In this document: in pieces, positions 43,091-55,068 of the stretch | How positions within the stretch are numbered: position 1 is the stretch's first letter | Layout of the letters: each line of letters opens with the position of its first letter | Notes under the pieces: model-generated | What the model saw: only the letters and a program-made list of their open reading frames with translations | Told to the model about the DNA's origin: nothing | The model's database searches: none | Source of the DNA: Fusarium oxysporum f. sp. lycopersici 4287 | Taxonomy: Eukaryota > Ascomycota > Sordariomycetes > Hypocreales > Nectriaceae | Assembly (NCBI RefSeq): GCF_000149955.1 | Contig: NC_030986.1 | Coordinates: 6,075,054-6,139,053, forward strand | Reading direction: 5' to 3' | DNA: 64,000 bases | Position numbers and translations under genes: made by a program

Positions 43091-45318
43091 CCATCCAGGA
43101 CCACCTAATGCATAACCCCACCTAATGCATAACCAAAATTTCGCTCCTCCCATACAAAATCCAAATTTTGATGTCCACAAAAACAGGCCCGATTCTCAAT
43201 TAATAAATGAGGCTTTGGAGAAAGTTTCTAGAAAATTGCTTAATTTTTACTGCCTGCGTGGTTTTTTGATCTCCCGACCGCTCCGTGTGCGCTGGCAGTG
43301 CTTTGTTACGACCATAAAGTCATCACTTTCGTCCTCTGACCTGACACCCACCTCAATCACCGACTCGACCTCCTCATCCACATCCACCTCTATTTCTGCC
43401 TCTTTTGAGTCAGGAAGAGCTTCTCCAGCCGCTAGGTTCTCCGACAGAGCCACGAATCGTCGGTTCGGGTTTGGTACCGCCTTTCTTTTCTTCCCTCGCC
43501 GCACCTGAGCCATCTGCTCCTTGAGGCCAGTAATCCGCGCATTCCGAACGGCCACCTTCATCTCTAAAGCTTCCAGTCCCTTTGCGATCTTACTGTACTT
43601 CTGCCTGGTCGGACGGCTTCGGTGTTTGGCCATTTCCCTCACTTGCCGACTCGTTTTTGGCGTATCATCTGAGTGCAGTTGAGGAGGGCTCGGCGTCTTT
43701 AACTCTTCCAGCAGTTTTTCTTTGTCTGGTTGAATTTCAGGATGTGTTAGAGCCTTATGACGATTTATAGGCCAATTTCCAGTAAATCTCCAGCCGGATA
43801 AGATAATATCTTTCCTCATGCCCGCCTCCCTGGCTTTCGCGTATGCCCGGATACAGTTGACTTTGTCAACCGGCGCAGAATCGGTCAAACTAGCCAGGTT
43901 TTGGAGTTCTTTCCGGTACGCACCTTTGATGACATTAAAAATCCTATTATCTAATGGCTGCAGACCATGGGAACAATGTGCTGGTAAGTAACAGCAGTAG
44001 ACGTTGTTCAGAAAGCACGTAGCCATCCACTCGTCCTGACTGCTCGTCAGCGACCCTATAGCGGGTGACTCAGCGGCGAAAACTCCGAAATGCTCACCTG
44101 CACATGGCTCCCGTGACCGTCAAGGATAATGAGTCTCGCATCCGATGCATCACGAGGCTCCGTTTGTGGTAGATAAACGTCCTTCAACCACTCGAGAGCA
44201 ATATGGTTGTCTGTCCAGCCGTTCGGTGATGTGATGTAGTGCCAGTCCGCTATTAATTCGAATTCGTTAAGGGACCACTGCTTCTGCAGCTCTTTTCCTT
44301 TAAATATAATTCCCGGTTTCAAAGCACGGCCAGTTGCGGTGACAGCCTCAATAAACGAAGTCCAGGTGCGCGACTGAACGCCTTTCAACATCGCCTTCTT
44401 CTTCGGGTCAGAGCTCCCGATCACGAGGCTGTCCAGGGCTCATGGACAACCAATTAGCTATACCCTATAAAAGCCTATAGAGTACTTATAGAAGACTTAC
44501 CGAAACCCACCATTATGCCGCCCTCATCCACGTTAACTGTGTTTTCAGGCTTGATCCAGCCGTACTCGTTCTCCCTGATATCGAAGCACCAATTGACCGC
44601 CTTTGGAGTAAAGCCATCAAATCTGGCGGCTTCTTGACGTTTTCCAATCTTGTTAGATAGTTTTGGGTGACGTTTGACGAACCTGGTGGTCCAGTGCTTG
44701 CCTAAAGGTTTGTTATCGCCTTGTTGTTGGAGGATGGCCTCGACACAGGCGCGGACCTGGCTGTGCGAGGGAGCATAGCCTAGAGACTCTTGTCGCAGCA
44801 CCCAGCGAATAAGCGTCTCCTCCTGGCTCTTTGGAATACGCTGGTTGGCCTGGATACGTTCATTCCTGCTTGCTTGACCGGAAAGTCGTCTCGAAATGGT
44901 CCACTGAGGTACTCCACGTTTCTGGGCCGCCTCATTCTGTGAGAGGCCTCTATCGGTGGTGTCGAATATAGCCTCAGCTACGTCATCTTCGGTATAATTA
45001 CGGCGAACCATTACGGAAGGAGTTATGGCGAGTAAATTAGGTGAAAGTTCGGCTTAAGTGGATGGAGTCGCCTAGGGTACATGATGTGAAATGCGACAAA
45101 AATTCAAAGGGCTAGAGAACCAGGCTACAGGGCGGAACGGGAAAAATTCAGGCCGATATAAAAAATTGATGAAAAAAGCAATATAGTGCAGGTCTTCGTT
45201 CGCGAGTATCTTCATGCCTGGCTGAATATAATGCAATTGAAAATTTGGATTTTGTATGGGAGAAGCGAAATTTTGGTTATGCATTAGGTGGGGTTATGCG
45301 TTAGGTGGTCCTGGATGG
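43091..45318 (-). mobile_element. pogo/Fot1-type DNA transposon, apparently intact
   Basis: 2,228 bases flanked by TA on both sides (43089-43090 and 45319-45320). Inverted repeats of 79 bases (43091-43169 and 45240-45318) begin CCATCCAGGACCACC and differ at only two positions; each holds two direct copies of CCACCTAATGCATAACC. One full-length transposase gene lies inside on the minus strand. Everything needed in cis and in trans appears to be present. Confidence 0.9.
43247..45011 (-). CDS. pogo/Fot1 transposase (546 residues)
   Basis: Exons 45011-44501, 44438-44098 and 44035-43247; both introns are 62 bases with GT/AG ends, and the frame is uninterrupted. This is a cut-and-paste transposase of the Tc1-mariner superfamily. 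Residues 1-60 form a psq-type helix-turn-helix (RGLSQNEAAQKRGVPQWTIS), followed by a CENP-B-like second helix domain (APSHSQVRACVEAI, GKHWTTRFVKRHP). The catalytic triad is in NVDEGGIMVGF, LIILDGHGSHVQ and CSHGLQPLDNRIF (D-D-D). The C-terminus has LSGWRFTGNWPIN, a basic coiled segment (KGLEALEMKVAVRNARI) and an acidic tail. The length and motifs are those of active Fot1-like enzymes. The start ATG gives the conserved MVRRNYTEDDV opening. Confidence 0.9.
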
Positions 45319-45547
45319 TAGGCCGAGTTTCAATGTTGATGACATTAGGGATGACCTGAGTTGCCGGAGGGCTGGGTGGCCATTTTTACAAAAACCTGAG
45401 ACCAACCTATCGGATGCATGGGAGATGCTGGCGAATAAGCTTCGAACGTCTCAATTTCGTGGCAAACCATTTGCAACCGCATCTCATTGGTGTCCCGATA
45501 CCTGTCTCGCATACTTGAATCTTGTCCTCGATCTCAACAAATCCTCA

Positions 45548-46424
45548 TGAAGGGCTGTACCGCTCAAAGGGATAGAATCGGATCGATCATCGGTAACGGG
45601 GAAACTCTCATTCCCGGACTTGTGTAGCCTCTCTCGGCAATTCTTATCCGTCTCGCGGGTTGGGATTAGGATGCCCTTGATCTTCTCTCTCGCCAGCTAC
45701 CTACATATGAACTTGGCAAAATTCTTTGAAAATCCATCCATAGTTTTTACCAAAAGTATGTTCCTTGGGTCATGACCTGTCCTTGCTGAACGAATGTGCT
45801 GGCACACGGTGTCTCCTTAGCTCAAAGCGTTATGCTTCCTTTTTCCAACAGGCCAGCAATACCACACATCAACCAATCCTAGCTCGAAGCCATCTCAATC
45901 CCTGTCAACTGAACACTAACTTAAATCCGACCGAATCACAAACTCAGCCTTGACGCCTCCTCATCTTAATGTTGGCTCATGCCCTTGTCTCTTTCCAACA
46001 TACAGTGCTTATTCGACGATTTCTCATCTCAACAAGGCTTTACTACTACTTATGTTATCGTCTGAAAAATCTGTGTAGAAAACCTCGTACAATAACGATA
46101 AGAACTATCGTTAACGGCTAGCCATCTCTGTCTTGTTGCCCGTGTCTGAGGGAGGTGCACCTCAGGTTGTGGCGTCCCCAAGGCATTGTGACATGTCGCT
46201 GCGCTATGGCGTGGCTGGCATTAGCGCTTGCGATGAGGGTGCCCCTGATACATGCTGACGAAGGCGGGTAGCGCCACGGATTCCCAGGTCATCCTACTTC
46301 TAGCCTGAGGCTCGTTCTCATCAATCCCAATCCTCGTTCAATTACCCTCACAAGCGCGCAGAGAGCTACCCCTTCTCCCATCTGGTCTTCGACACTTGAC
46401 CGAGCTGATTTTGGATTTGCCCGG
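45548..46424. other. Spacer, no gene seen
   Basis: Short frames only. 46100-46400 holds the leader of the membrane gene relic. Confidence 0.3.
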
Positions 46425-47546
46425 ATGGACCAAGATGCTCATCTGCCATATGACTCGCTGGGACCGCGGGCTGTAGCCATCGTCACGCCCTTTCTCATCA
46501 TTGCCATTCTTGTCTTCTCAGTGCGGATCTATACTCATGTAGCCCCAGTATACAAACTGGATGCCTCAGACTATACCATCTCGGTCGCCATTATAAGTAC
46601 AAGATAATCTAGATAAATAGATAATACTGATTTAAGTGTAGATTATGGGCTGGGCCGTTACAGCTATAGTACATCTCTGGAGCAGGGCATTAAGACCCTT
46701 TAATATATTTATATGGTTATTTTACTGTTAACTTTAGTGCCTGCCCCCGCTAGGACCTCAGTTGGGTTTCTACTGCTAAAGTTCGCATCAATGAGGCCTG
46801 GCATGCAATCATTTAGTTTATAATTGGTATTCAAGCTGCCTGCATTATCAGCACTGAAATCTTCTAGCCCATCCAGTGTCGACCAATTAATGCACACTGG
46901 GAATGAGGTTCTAGATGCGCGGTGCTTAAGTGCGCAGCAGATTTAGATATGTGGCTACGTGACTATAGGTAAGTTATCAACCACGATATTGGCCCTTATT
47001 GCATGATGCTAACTCCTCTTGCAAGGAGTTGCTTTATTTGATGACTTGACTTTAGCAATCATGCTAATGCTCTTAATCTGGAAGCTTAACTAATCGACTG
47101 TGGAACACTGTCTTATCACCGTTTTGTTGGCGCTTGGCCTGGTTGCAGCTATAACCATCTTCTTGAGGCTCATCAAGATATGCATATTGGACTTTGCTTC
47201 TCCAGAAAGGTTCAGGACTCTAATACCGGCATACTTTTGGCTTCAAATGGAAGAGGCCATTACGATAATAGTTTCCTCCGTGCCCATACTTAAGTCCCTA
47301 ATCGAGCATATCCTTCATCGATTCGGCCTGCCTATATTCCAGCCCAGGATTAGGAAATTGACCTCATTTCACTTCAGCACCCCCACGTCAGATACAACAC
47401 CACGCTTGCACCATCAGCAGTCGCAGAAGGAGCTACTAGGATACAAGCAACCTTTTTTATGCATGAGCCCCGGCTCGAAGCAGCAGAGGACAGTCCATCA
47501 ATATCGAACAATATGCAGCCTCTTAGCGATATTCCTGAAGCACTGA
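46425..47546 (+). pseudogene. Fungal rhodopsin-like integral membrane protein, decayed centre
   Basis: From the ATG at 46425 about 57 residues read MDQDAHLPYDSLGPRAVA and a first helix, then RIYTHVAPVYKLDASDYTIS, the usual opening of the fungal rhodopsin-like (PTH11-related) membrane family. The frame stops near 46605. The middle (46610-47090) is AT-richer with many stops and no readable helices. From about 47110 a second open part reads LALGLVAAITIFLRLIKI, AYFWLQMEEAITIIVSSVPI and RFGLPIFQP, matching the sixth and seventh helices of the same family. Ends are preserved while the middle is eroded. The normal role of the family is unclear; a few act as surface receptors in plant-pathogenic species. 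Confidence 0.65.
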
Positions 47547-48679
47547 CGTGCTGGTTATCTCACCATGGATTGCGGCAAAGGGTCTACAGCCTGATCTGAT
47601 AACTCGACAGCAAACACGGCTTGAAAATGAAATACTCATCAAATCCAACCTATGGATTTCCTTGAAGATGCGAAAGGGAAGAATGTCAGGAGCTCCTATC
47701 CTGCCCAACCGAATCCCAGATCCTCACGACAGCCTCCTGGGCAAGCCAGATTGTATGAAAACGCGATCATATGACGCAGAATCGCCAAGCACCTTCGTGG
47801 AATGACAGACTCGGACGAGGTAGACGCAGTCAGGTAAGAAAGTAGTAATCATATATACATCGACTCTAACAAAGAGATATATAAAATTAGCGTTTATTTT
47901 CACCCAGCTCTCGATCCCTCTTATGCTTCCGCCTTGGCTACATTAATCTCAAGCCCTGACCACCCGATACTCAGCTTGGCATATCATTTATGAAATTCAT
48001 CCCGACTTTGGGGAAGCGGTACACTCCTGGAGCCACATATGAACATAATCGTATTATGAGCTACTGTCAGTCCAAATATCACCTAGTTATACTACGCAAT
48101 CGCCTGCACAACCCGAAATTCCCGCTCTATACGGGTTTCTCCTGGGCCCGCATCTACGCTTATGGTAAAGCTAAGACTCCAGCATGCCAAAAACGAGTAG
48201 GCTTGGGACACGGACGTGTGCACGGATACGTTGGCTTAACTTTGTCATCATACGATCTGTGCTCAGCCCAGTAGGTAATTTAAAATGTTTAATCTGGGGG
48301 AGTTGCTTAGGAAATCGCGAAAGGCCACTTACAGCTCGTTTGTAGAGAAAGGTTATTAACTCCTCCCGAACCCAGGACTAATTAATTTTCCAGTGAGGCA
48401 GGTGCATTTAGAATCTGCCCAAAATCTAGCCCAAGTCAGCTCTTTCCATAGATGTTCGTCACCCCAGATTTCTCCAATGAGCCATTCAATCTTCCATTTT
48501 ACTTTCTCCACTGTCAGATTCTATCACAATTCGATATCGAAATCTAGCCATTGCGAAGCCAGTGCTGATAACCTACCCAGCTTAAGCTTAAATTATCAGC
48601 CCAAACAATCGATACTTGCCAACTTTCGAGCGCCGATATTCTGTCAATTTCTTGCCGACCTCACAGGTGGGACATCAAC
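47547..48679. other. Spacer between the membrane relic and the OPY2-like gene
   Basis: No supported gene. A 94-codon ATG frame at 47990-48274 has no recognised motif. The last 300 bases are probably promoter of the next gene. Confidence 0.3.
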
Positions 48680-49412
48680 ATGGGTGTGTCTCGATGTATC
48701 AGTGCTAGAGTCTGGAATGAGTTAAGTCGTGGTAAGTGACTATTAGCCCCTTGTACTCATGCCTATCGACTGCCGCTAACAACTGTCCACAGTACTTGAG
48801 TTAGCCCCTCAAGGTAACGACGTGATCAGTTGTGACAATAGCACTGGGCTTCAATGTCCCGAATGCTCAGATAGCGAGAGCTGCCGATATACCGTTCCCC
48901 TCTACTGTGCCCAATATGCTACATCTGCCTCCAGGAGGAATGCAGAGGCCGAATCAGAGAAAGGCGGCTGCGGCCTAACCATTGGTGGCATCATTGGCGG
49001 TATCATCGCTAGCATTGTAATAATTTTCGCCGCTACATATTTAGTTTGGAGGTTCTATATCAAGCCTAAGAGGTCACAGAGTCCCACATCTATCCTTGTC
49101 TTCGACATGGACCCTATGCAAGGTTCCGAAAAGGATGCCGCCTCGAGGAGAACTTCTCTCTTATCGACACATACCGTTCACTCTATGGCTCCCACCATTC
49201 TTACTCGAGCCTCCAACATTATCCAGATCGCCTATATCCCCGGCGTTAGCATCGGAGCGGCTCCGACGTCATCAAATCTTGTTGTTTCTTCCGTCCCGCT
49301 GATCCCCATGCGTCACACGGAGGGCAACCGAGGCCATGAGAGCAATGACCAACACTTTTTCATCCCTTGCGGCCTTCAAGGATCGATCCATTCGAATCTA
49401 TCTCGGTATTAG
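48680..49412 (+). CDS. OPY2-like membrane anchor, possibly shortened
   Basis: Exons 48680-48731 and 48793-49412, 61-base intron, 223 residues. OPY2 is a type I plasma-membrane anchor that recruits Ste50/Ste11 in the HOG osmostress pathway of yeast. Seen: a Cys-rich ectodomain (ISCDN, LQCPECSDSESCRY, LYCAQ) at residues 35-65, a glycine-rich single transmembrane helix from about 77 (GGIIGGIIASIVIIF), a basic stop-transfer WRFYIKPKRSQSP, and a cytosolic tail with SMAPTILTRASNIIQIAYIP, the signature of filamentous-fungal OPY2 proteins, and QHFFIP. The last two ectodomain cysteines of the family appear as Tyr and Ser (CAQYATS). Fungal homologues are usually clearly longer at the C-terminus, so this copy is either a short paralog or truncated near 49412, 150 bases before a LINE relic. 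Confidence 0.65.
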
Positions 49413-49559
49413 TAACAGGCTATTTAACTACCATCGTCCATACAGATCGATGCTCGGTTCCGTTCGCAGTGTTGTCTCTCTGCAGTTCAGCTGCGCGTGG
49501 TTGCAGTTCTGGTTGCATTTCTAGATTACGCTGACGGCATGTTTCAGTGATTACTGTTC

Positions 49560-50480
49560 GGGCATGCTCTCTTTATTCCTTGATCAGTCGGCGAAAGACG
49601 CCGTGGGCCTTCCTTGGGCGAGCTGGGCACTTGTGAAAGTTGGCGCGGTGAGGACCGATGCAGTTGACACATTGTTCTGGGGCAATACAATTATCTGGAG
49701 CGTAGCCAGTCTTACCGCAACGTCGGCAGGGAGGCTGCTTGTGGCAGGCGCGGAGGGAGGGGTAGTCCCAGAGTGTTTTACACTGCCTATGACGATCGGC
49801 TTTTGTCAACAAGCGTAGCCGTGCGGCTGCCAAATAGGGACCAGTATTTCTTAGTCGGCTTCAGGAAAGAGACAAGCAGTGTCTTATCAAGGGGTTATCC
49901 GAGGTATGCTACAAAGGGCGCACGTCAACAGGCTTGAGCCCCGTCTGGATTTCTATTTCATCCTTCACAACACTTCCGCTGTCCAACTTATTGCCATGGA
50001 AGTCGGTTAGTCCACGGGGAAAGTCTGCGACCGCATAGGTAAACCACTTCTTGTTGGTCTCCACCGTGGTGGTCCTAGAGTCTGCTGCCCACTCCGCCTG
50101 CTTCTCTACGAGGAAGTCACGGATCTCAGGGTCGGTGGTCTGGATAGCCATTCAGAGTTGAGTTGAAATACCTACCGAATCCAGTCCGAAACAGTGCTGA
50201 GCTTTCCAAGATGAGGGTCCGGATTGCGTAGTTACCATGTTCTGCCCGGAGCTCTGGCTTCCAGGAGGATGAAGTCACGAAGGTCCTTACGGAATGGGGG
50301 CGGTAGTAACCGGTTGCCCCTGGAGATGAGGGGTGGTCGATATTTTGTTCTCGTCATCGTCGTTGATGTTGACGCTGATGGCTTAAGTGGTCATAAGCAG
50401 CAGGAGGCGAGGCAGCGACGCTGCTGTGGGTAGGTTTGGAGGCAGATCCGGAACTGGAGAGCTCGCGGCTCCAGAAGTCT
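49560..50480 (-). pseudogene. LINE ORF1 relic (family A, second copy)
   Basis: Read from right to left: NYAIRTLI-like text near 50200, then FLVEKQAEWAADSRTTTVET, NKKWFTYAVADFPRGLTD, EIQTGLKPVDVRP (50151-49909), and CKTLWDYPSLRACHKQPPC, CRRCGKTGYAPDNC, CVNCIGPHRANFHKCP (49833-49573). Each block pairs with one in the relic at 10505-11850. Stops and frame changes between the blocks show it is dead. The frame at 50866-50498 may be the ORF1 N-terminus. Confidence 0.7.
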
Positions 50481-53400
50481 AGCAAGTTATTGGAAATCTA
50501 TTGAATGAACTGTCGTTCCAGTCCGTTTACTATCCTTGAGGGGATAAGGGGCACGCAGAGTGGACTGCTTCCGTAGCTGCGGCAGTGTTGGTGACGTTGA
50601 GTGGCGATGACGGCGTTTGAGCCATCCGTCCGGGTCTTAAGCAGTGGGCGGATTTGTCGTAGAGGATGCCATCGCCGCCACTTTCGGGCAGGTTGGGACG
50701 TTTGTTGCGCACTTGTTAAAGAACAAGCTGTCGATAAGGCTACTTTCTCAAAACCTGCATGCCAAGAAAATGAGATTATAAGTGGAGGTTGTAATAACCT
50801 AATCAGCCTCGTGAAAACCACGACAGATTCCGGGTAGGCACGGCCACCTCCCCGAGAGCCGCTCACCTATGGTGCGTGTTAAATTGTTGAGACCGTATGA
50901 CTAAGATGGTTCGATCTGCCGGTGGCTAAGATGTGGATCCTATGTAAGGAGTTGTTAATTAAACCTTTAGTGATACCTTCGACACCCACAATATTGCTTC
51001 ATCACAAATATATCAAATTAAATTTCAAATACAGCATTTGATATTCTCGATACGCAACGAGTCATTCGTACATTTGTTTTGATTTGCTTGATAATTTGTT
51101 GGACTGGATTGTATTTTTGAGCAGCACCGCATAGTTTGCGCGTCGGCTGGTCACAGTAAGCCATTAATGCAAGCGTTAAAGAAGAGCGAGCGCCTCGATG
51201 ATATCTTGAAACGTGGCGTAATCGTTAGTGCTAACTATATCTGTTTTCTGACGTCAGCGAGCGTACATCATACTGCTACATTGTTACGAGCAGCTATTAT
51301 ATACCAGCTTACGATATAAAATAGCGTACTATCTAGAGACGAAATTGGGATTATCTTTGAGCTACTCACATATCAAATTATGCATCACTTATAACGACCT
51401 CTAGTCCTCGCAGTTCCTGCCCATGAAGCGCCTTTATTTTGAGAACTTCCATGATGGCTTTATCAGAGTCCAGAAAGAGCTGTGCGATGTCGTGGGCGTG
51501 CCGTTTGCGACTAACTCGGACTCTTAAAAATGTAACTCCGTGGCCCCTTAGCCGCATCCCAAATGCTTTGGGGCTTGCATAATAGGCGTTAAACGGCGTC
51601 GGCTGTGCAGTTTGCATGGATTTAGCATGTGACCCTCTCAAGTCTCCTACCTGTTGCTAACCAAACATGAGCCGGGATGCAGGGAGCTTTCCACATGCAC
51701 GATTCGGTCAGAAAGGTGTCATGCATACGGCTTTGCAACGACATGACATGGCAATGGCGAAGTTTCTGAAACCAGCGCCTGTCACAGCAAATAGCTGGAC
51801 GTTTGAGATTAGTTCAGCATCTTGGCTTGGTTGATCAGAACAAGCTTCCTACCACCGTGCAGACACAACATTACACTGCAGCCGGCTCCATAAGGCAAAA
51901 TAATTTGGCAATTCTTGAACTACAGTAACATCCACGTTTAGCGTAAGTGGCCACCCGCCAATTGAACGTAAGAATTGCTTAATTAATACAGCCAAACCAA
52001 TCGCACCCGCCACGGCACGAGCTGGCGGATTTTGCCATCAGAATGGCATTCGCTCTAGCTGTTGGGTTATTGATTAATTATAGATAGTATTTTACCCCTT
52101 CCGGCTGTGCTGCGTTGAAGGCTGTACTAGGAAGGTTTCATACCCTGGCCCTGCGGATCCTTGATCTCATTCTTTCTGATCCTTTATATCTTTCCACTTC
52201 GTTCCGCTGGAGAATCGATATACGACTAAGCTATCTTTGATCTGCCGCATCTTGCCTAAGATGACTAGCCCCTGCGCGAATTACTATGTAAGCCTCCATT
52301 CCTGGTTCGAAGTCTAGAGTATTGACCACGAACAGGGCTCTGCCAAGTGCCGCAATAGTGTCCTGGTGTTTGGTGCCCGATGCGATTTCTGTCTGGTATG
52401 GTCTTCCCAGGCGCAATTGTGTCGTTCCCACGCTGACCCCGAATATGGTACTAGACCGCAGGTGCTGGGATGCTTATTAATAATTTGCTGCCACACCCTT
52501 CGACTCCATCCAGCGAATATGTCAAACCCATGAATGAGAACGTGGGGAAGAATAATGCGGCCGCTAGTAAGGAGGGTGTGGCATACTTGAAGAGAGCCTA
52601 TGCTTCTCCTTGGTCCGTTCAGAAACTTGTATATCCAGATGAATTGGGATTCTGAGACGGAAATGACAGTATGATGCTTCTTTCTTTCTGATATTAAGTG
52701 TTAGCGACTACCACTGCCATTAAACCTCTCATAATGGGTCGTAAGCAATGTCATCCACTGGAAGTCCTCGAGGTGTTATATTGATAGATAGCCCCCATCC
52801 ACGTCTAGTGAGGGGTGATATTGGAACTGGCTGGTCAGACCATTGAATCAAGGGGCATGGCGGCCGTTTCAAATGGTTCTAAACGCATGTTAGAGTAACA
52901 TTTAAATCTTACTGGAACCCGGTCACGAGGCCGGGAGAATCATGTCTTCAAACGCTCTAATCTGATATTCATGTTTGAATGCCATATGATTCTTCAGTGA
53001 CGCGTATGTCTTCCGGGAGAAAGGAATCCTTTGCGCGGTCTATAGCCCATTCATTCGAAAATCGACCACATCAGGCTATTGGGGGCATGAGGCTAGGGTG
53101 AGGGGAAACTGCCATAAATATGAGGAACACACTCTCTCCTAGAGGGTGAAAATATCAGCATTCCTAACAACTCTCACTGCCACATTCCCCTCCGTCCAGT
53201 CATCATAGAAGAATTCCTGTCTTCAACTAAAACACTCTGCGAGGGAAACGCATTGATTTAGATTTAGTTCTAGATTTAGTTCAACTGTTCCGTTCTTTAT
53301 TTGCCGGTCACTGGGAGCAGGTATATTTTCTTTTATGCGCCATATTGCAAGGCTCTGGGAAGACTTGCCGTCAACGTTCAGCTCGAAACGTCGGATCCTA

Positions 53401-53725
53401 CAATTCAGCTATTGACAGACTATTTGGAGGCCATTAAGCCAGCAAGTAGTGCATACGGAACAGCTACTAGTGAGTAGCTACCACTGGAGAAAGTCTTCAG
53501 CCTGGCGAGTTGAACAAGGGTATTCTGCCTTCCCATGTCGTATTCGCTTGTCCGGGAATCACACTCTTGAATGGTTTCCTTCATAAGTGGCCTCCAACAT
53601 GAAGCTATTAATGCATACCATGGCTTGAACATTGAGGACTGATGCTCCTGATCGTGTTCGACTATTTTTCTTTTTGTCTTCCTTCCTTTATTCCAATTTT
53701 TTTTCTTTCTTTTCTCGCTTTTTTT
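50481..53725. other. Gene-poor region
   Basis: 50890-51380 is AT-rich. I find no recognisable domain on either strand; frames of 60-90 codons at 51378-51641, 52231-52431 and 52470-52655 have no motif I can name. Some may be remnants of old genes. Confidence 0.3.
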
Positions 53726-53760
53726 GTTAAAAAAAAAAAAAAAAAAAGAGAGAAGAAAAG
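53675..53760. repeat. Polypyrimidine tract followed by A19
   Basis: A T/C-rich block of about 50 bases ends in TTTTTTTG, then TTAAAA... with about nineteen A (53730-53748). It could be a poly(A) tail of a retrotransposed sequence or a simple repeat. Confidence 0.7.
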
Positions 53761-55066
53761 ACATTCATTTAGCGAATGAAAATCACTCCCTCACGAACGG
53801 AGGACTCCCCTTGCGTTATTCGTCGCTGGCTGGCCGCTCGTAAGAGGAGATGGATTCCTAAAGCTCTGGTTACCGCCCATCCGCCTATTGGTGCATTCGT
53901 GAACAAAGGAACCCTACGGAATCAGACAATAGCAAGTTGTCGTAGCAGTCAACGTGCACATAAGCATGATTCTTCGTCGGTCAGCAAGGATGCTATGAGG
54001 TGTGAAGTTAGATTTGTAACTCACAGCACTTCGTGTCTTTTTTTTTCTTCCAGCTCGAAACGCCAACACCAGCGAGAAATATAGGTCTCGAAATACAGAA
54101 ATTCCCCACATTCTGCGAGTCGAAGGTGGCCGTAGCTTCAAGCTTGTAATTGAGTGCCTGACAATGGCTCAGTTTTACGGTATAAATGAAGGTGCTATCT
54201 GGGAATTCCAGGAGGAGCCGAGTGCCCTTTGGGCAGGTGGGTCAGTTCTCTATCCGATTAAGCGAAGAAGCAGAAGATGGTATGCATCAGAATGATGACA
54301 GATTGCAGATCCGATTAGAGCGGGGTCTCTCATGGCGGAGACGGCAGCGAGCTTTGGAAGTTTTATATTTCAGTCACTGAAATAACCAGCCCCATTCCCT
54401 TACCATATTTTCTTGGCCTATGCCTTACTCCCATCAGCCTTAAATCACCGGACTATTCACTCCTGTTTGTGAATCTTGTCCCAGGACATCACTTGCATCG
54501 AACGGCGTGCCTCACCGTCATAGACAATTGAACCTGCATCATCGGCAAGCCAGAATACTACATCGACGGCACGAAGAGATAACCTTCGACCAGTCCTTTC
54601 ATCGGGACGAGGCGGATCCCCCTCTGAACCCCAACACCTCCATATTCTAACTCAGCGAGCTTCTGAAACTACAGCCGCATTTGCCTCTGCCCTAGGAATT
54701 ATTCGCAGACGATTCTGACAGAATCGTCCATACAAATGCGATTTTTCAGGCCATGCATTACTGCAATGTCGCTTACTACTGGGCCGAGTCGCTGATTGGT
54801 TAAGATTTCCACTTGAGGTTAGTTAGGGTTAGCATCATTTTTTAAGGTTTACGGCATTTTGGCAAAAAGGGTTCTGCAGTATAGAATAAGATCATAATAG
54901 CATTTACTACTCTATTTTATTTTATCACTATATATCATCTAGGCACTACTAGCTGGCAATAGATAAATATATAAGGGTTAATAATAAGCATTATATGCTT
55001 ATTTGCCAAAAATGCAAAATAGCACTCTAGCTAAATACATTCATAAAGCACTTTCGATAGATGTAT
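53761..55066. other. Gene-poor region left of the second pogo element
   Basis: A frame at 54085-54290 (IPHILRVEGGRSFKLVIECL and onward) is open for about 70 codons and looks coding in composition but matches nothing I know. From about 54830 the sequence is AT-rich and RIP-worn. Confidence 0.3.
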
Positions 55067-55068
55067 AC

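Larger units (their letters stand above)
42322..45547 (+). pseudogene. Fragment of a large OrsD/telomere-helicase-type fungal ORF, interrupted by a pogo element
   Basis: Left part 42322-43088 and right part 45321-45547 read as one protein once the transposon and one copy of its TA duplication are removed; the join GGCATT-AGG keeps frame. Seen on the left: an acidic Ser-rich stretch, then LAALMWIGRALFLEYALPLY, RQKYLMRGCYTPFGELIELK, NLSWAPDGRSFVVGNDKEVRL and an in-frame TAG (43039-43041) in place of a probable Gln. On the right: PSFNVDDIRDDL, RRAGWPFL and RGKPFATA. I recognise this text pattern from large fungal proteins with an N-terminal OrsD zinc finger, some annotated as telomere-linked RecQ-type; I cannot name the function. 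The zinc finger itself and the C-terminal remainder are absent here. Confidence 0.55.

Noticed and set aside
47990..48274. Plus-strand ATG frame of 94 codons
   Set aside because: No motif, no intron cue, and it lies in the upstream region of the OPY2-like gene.
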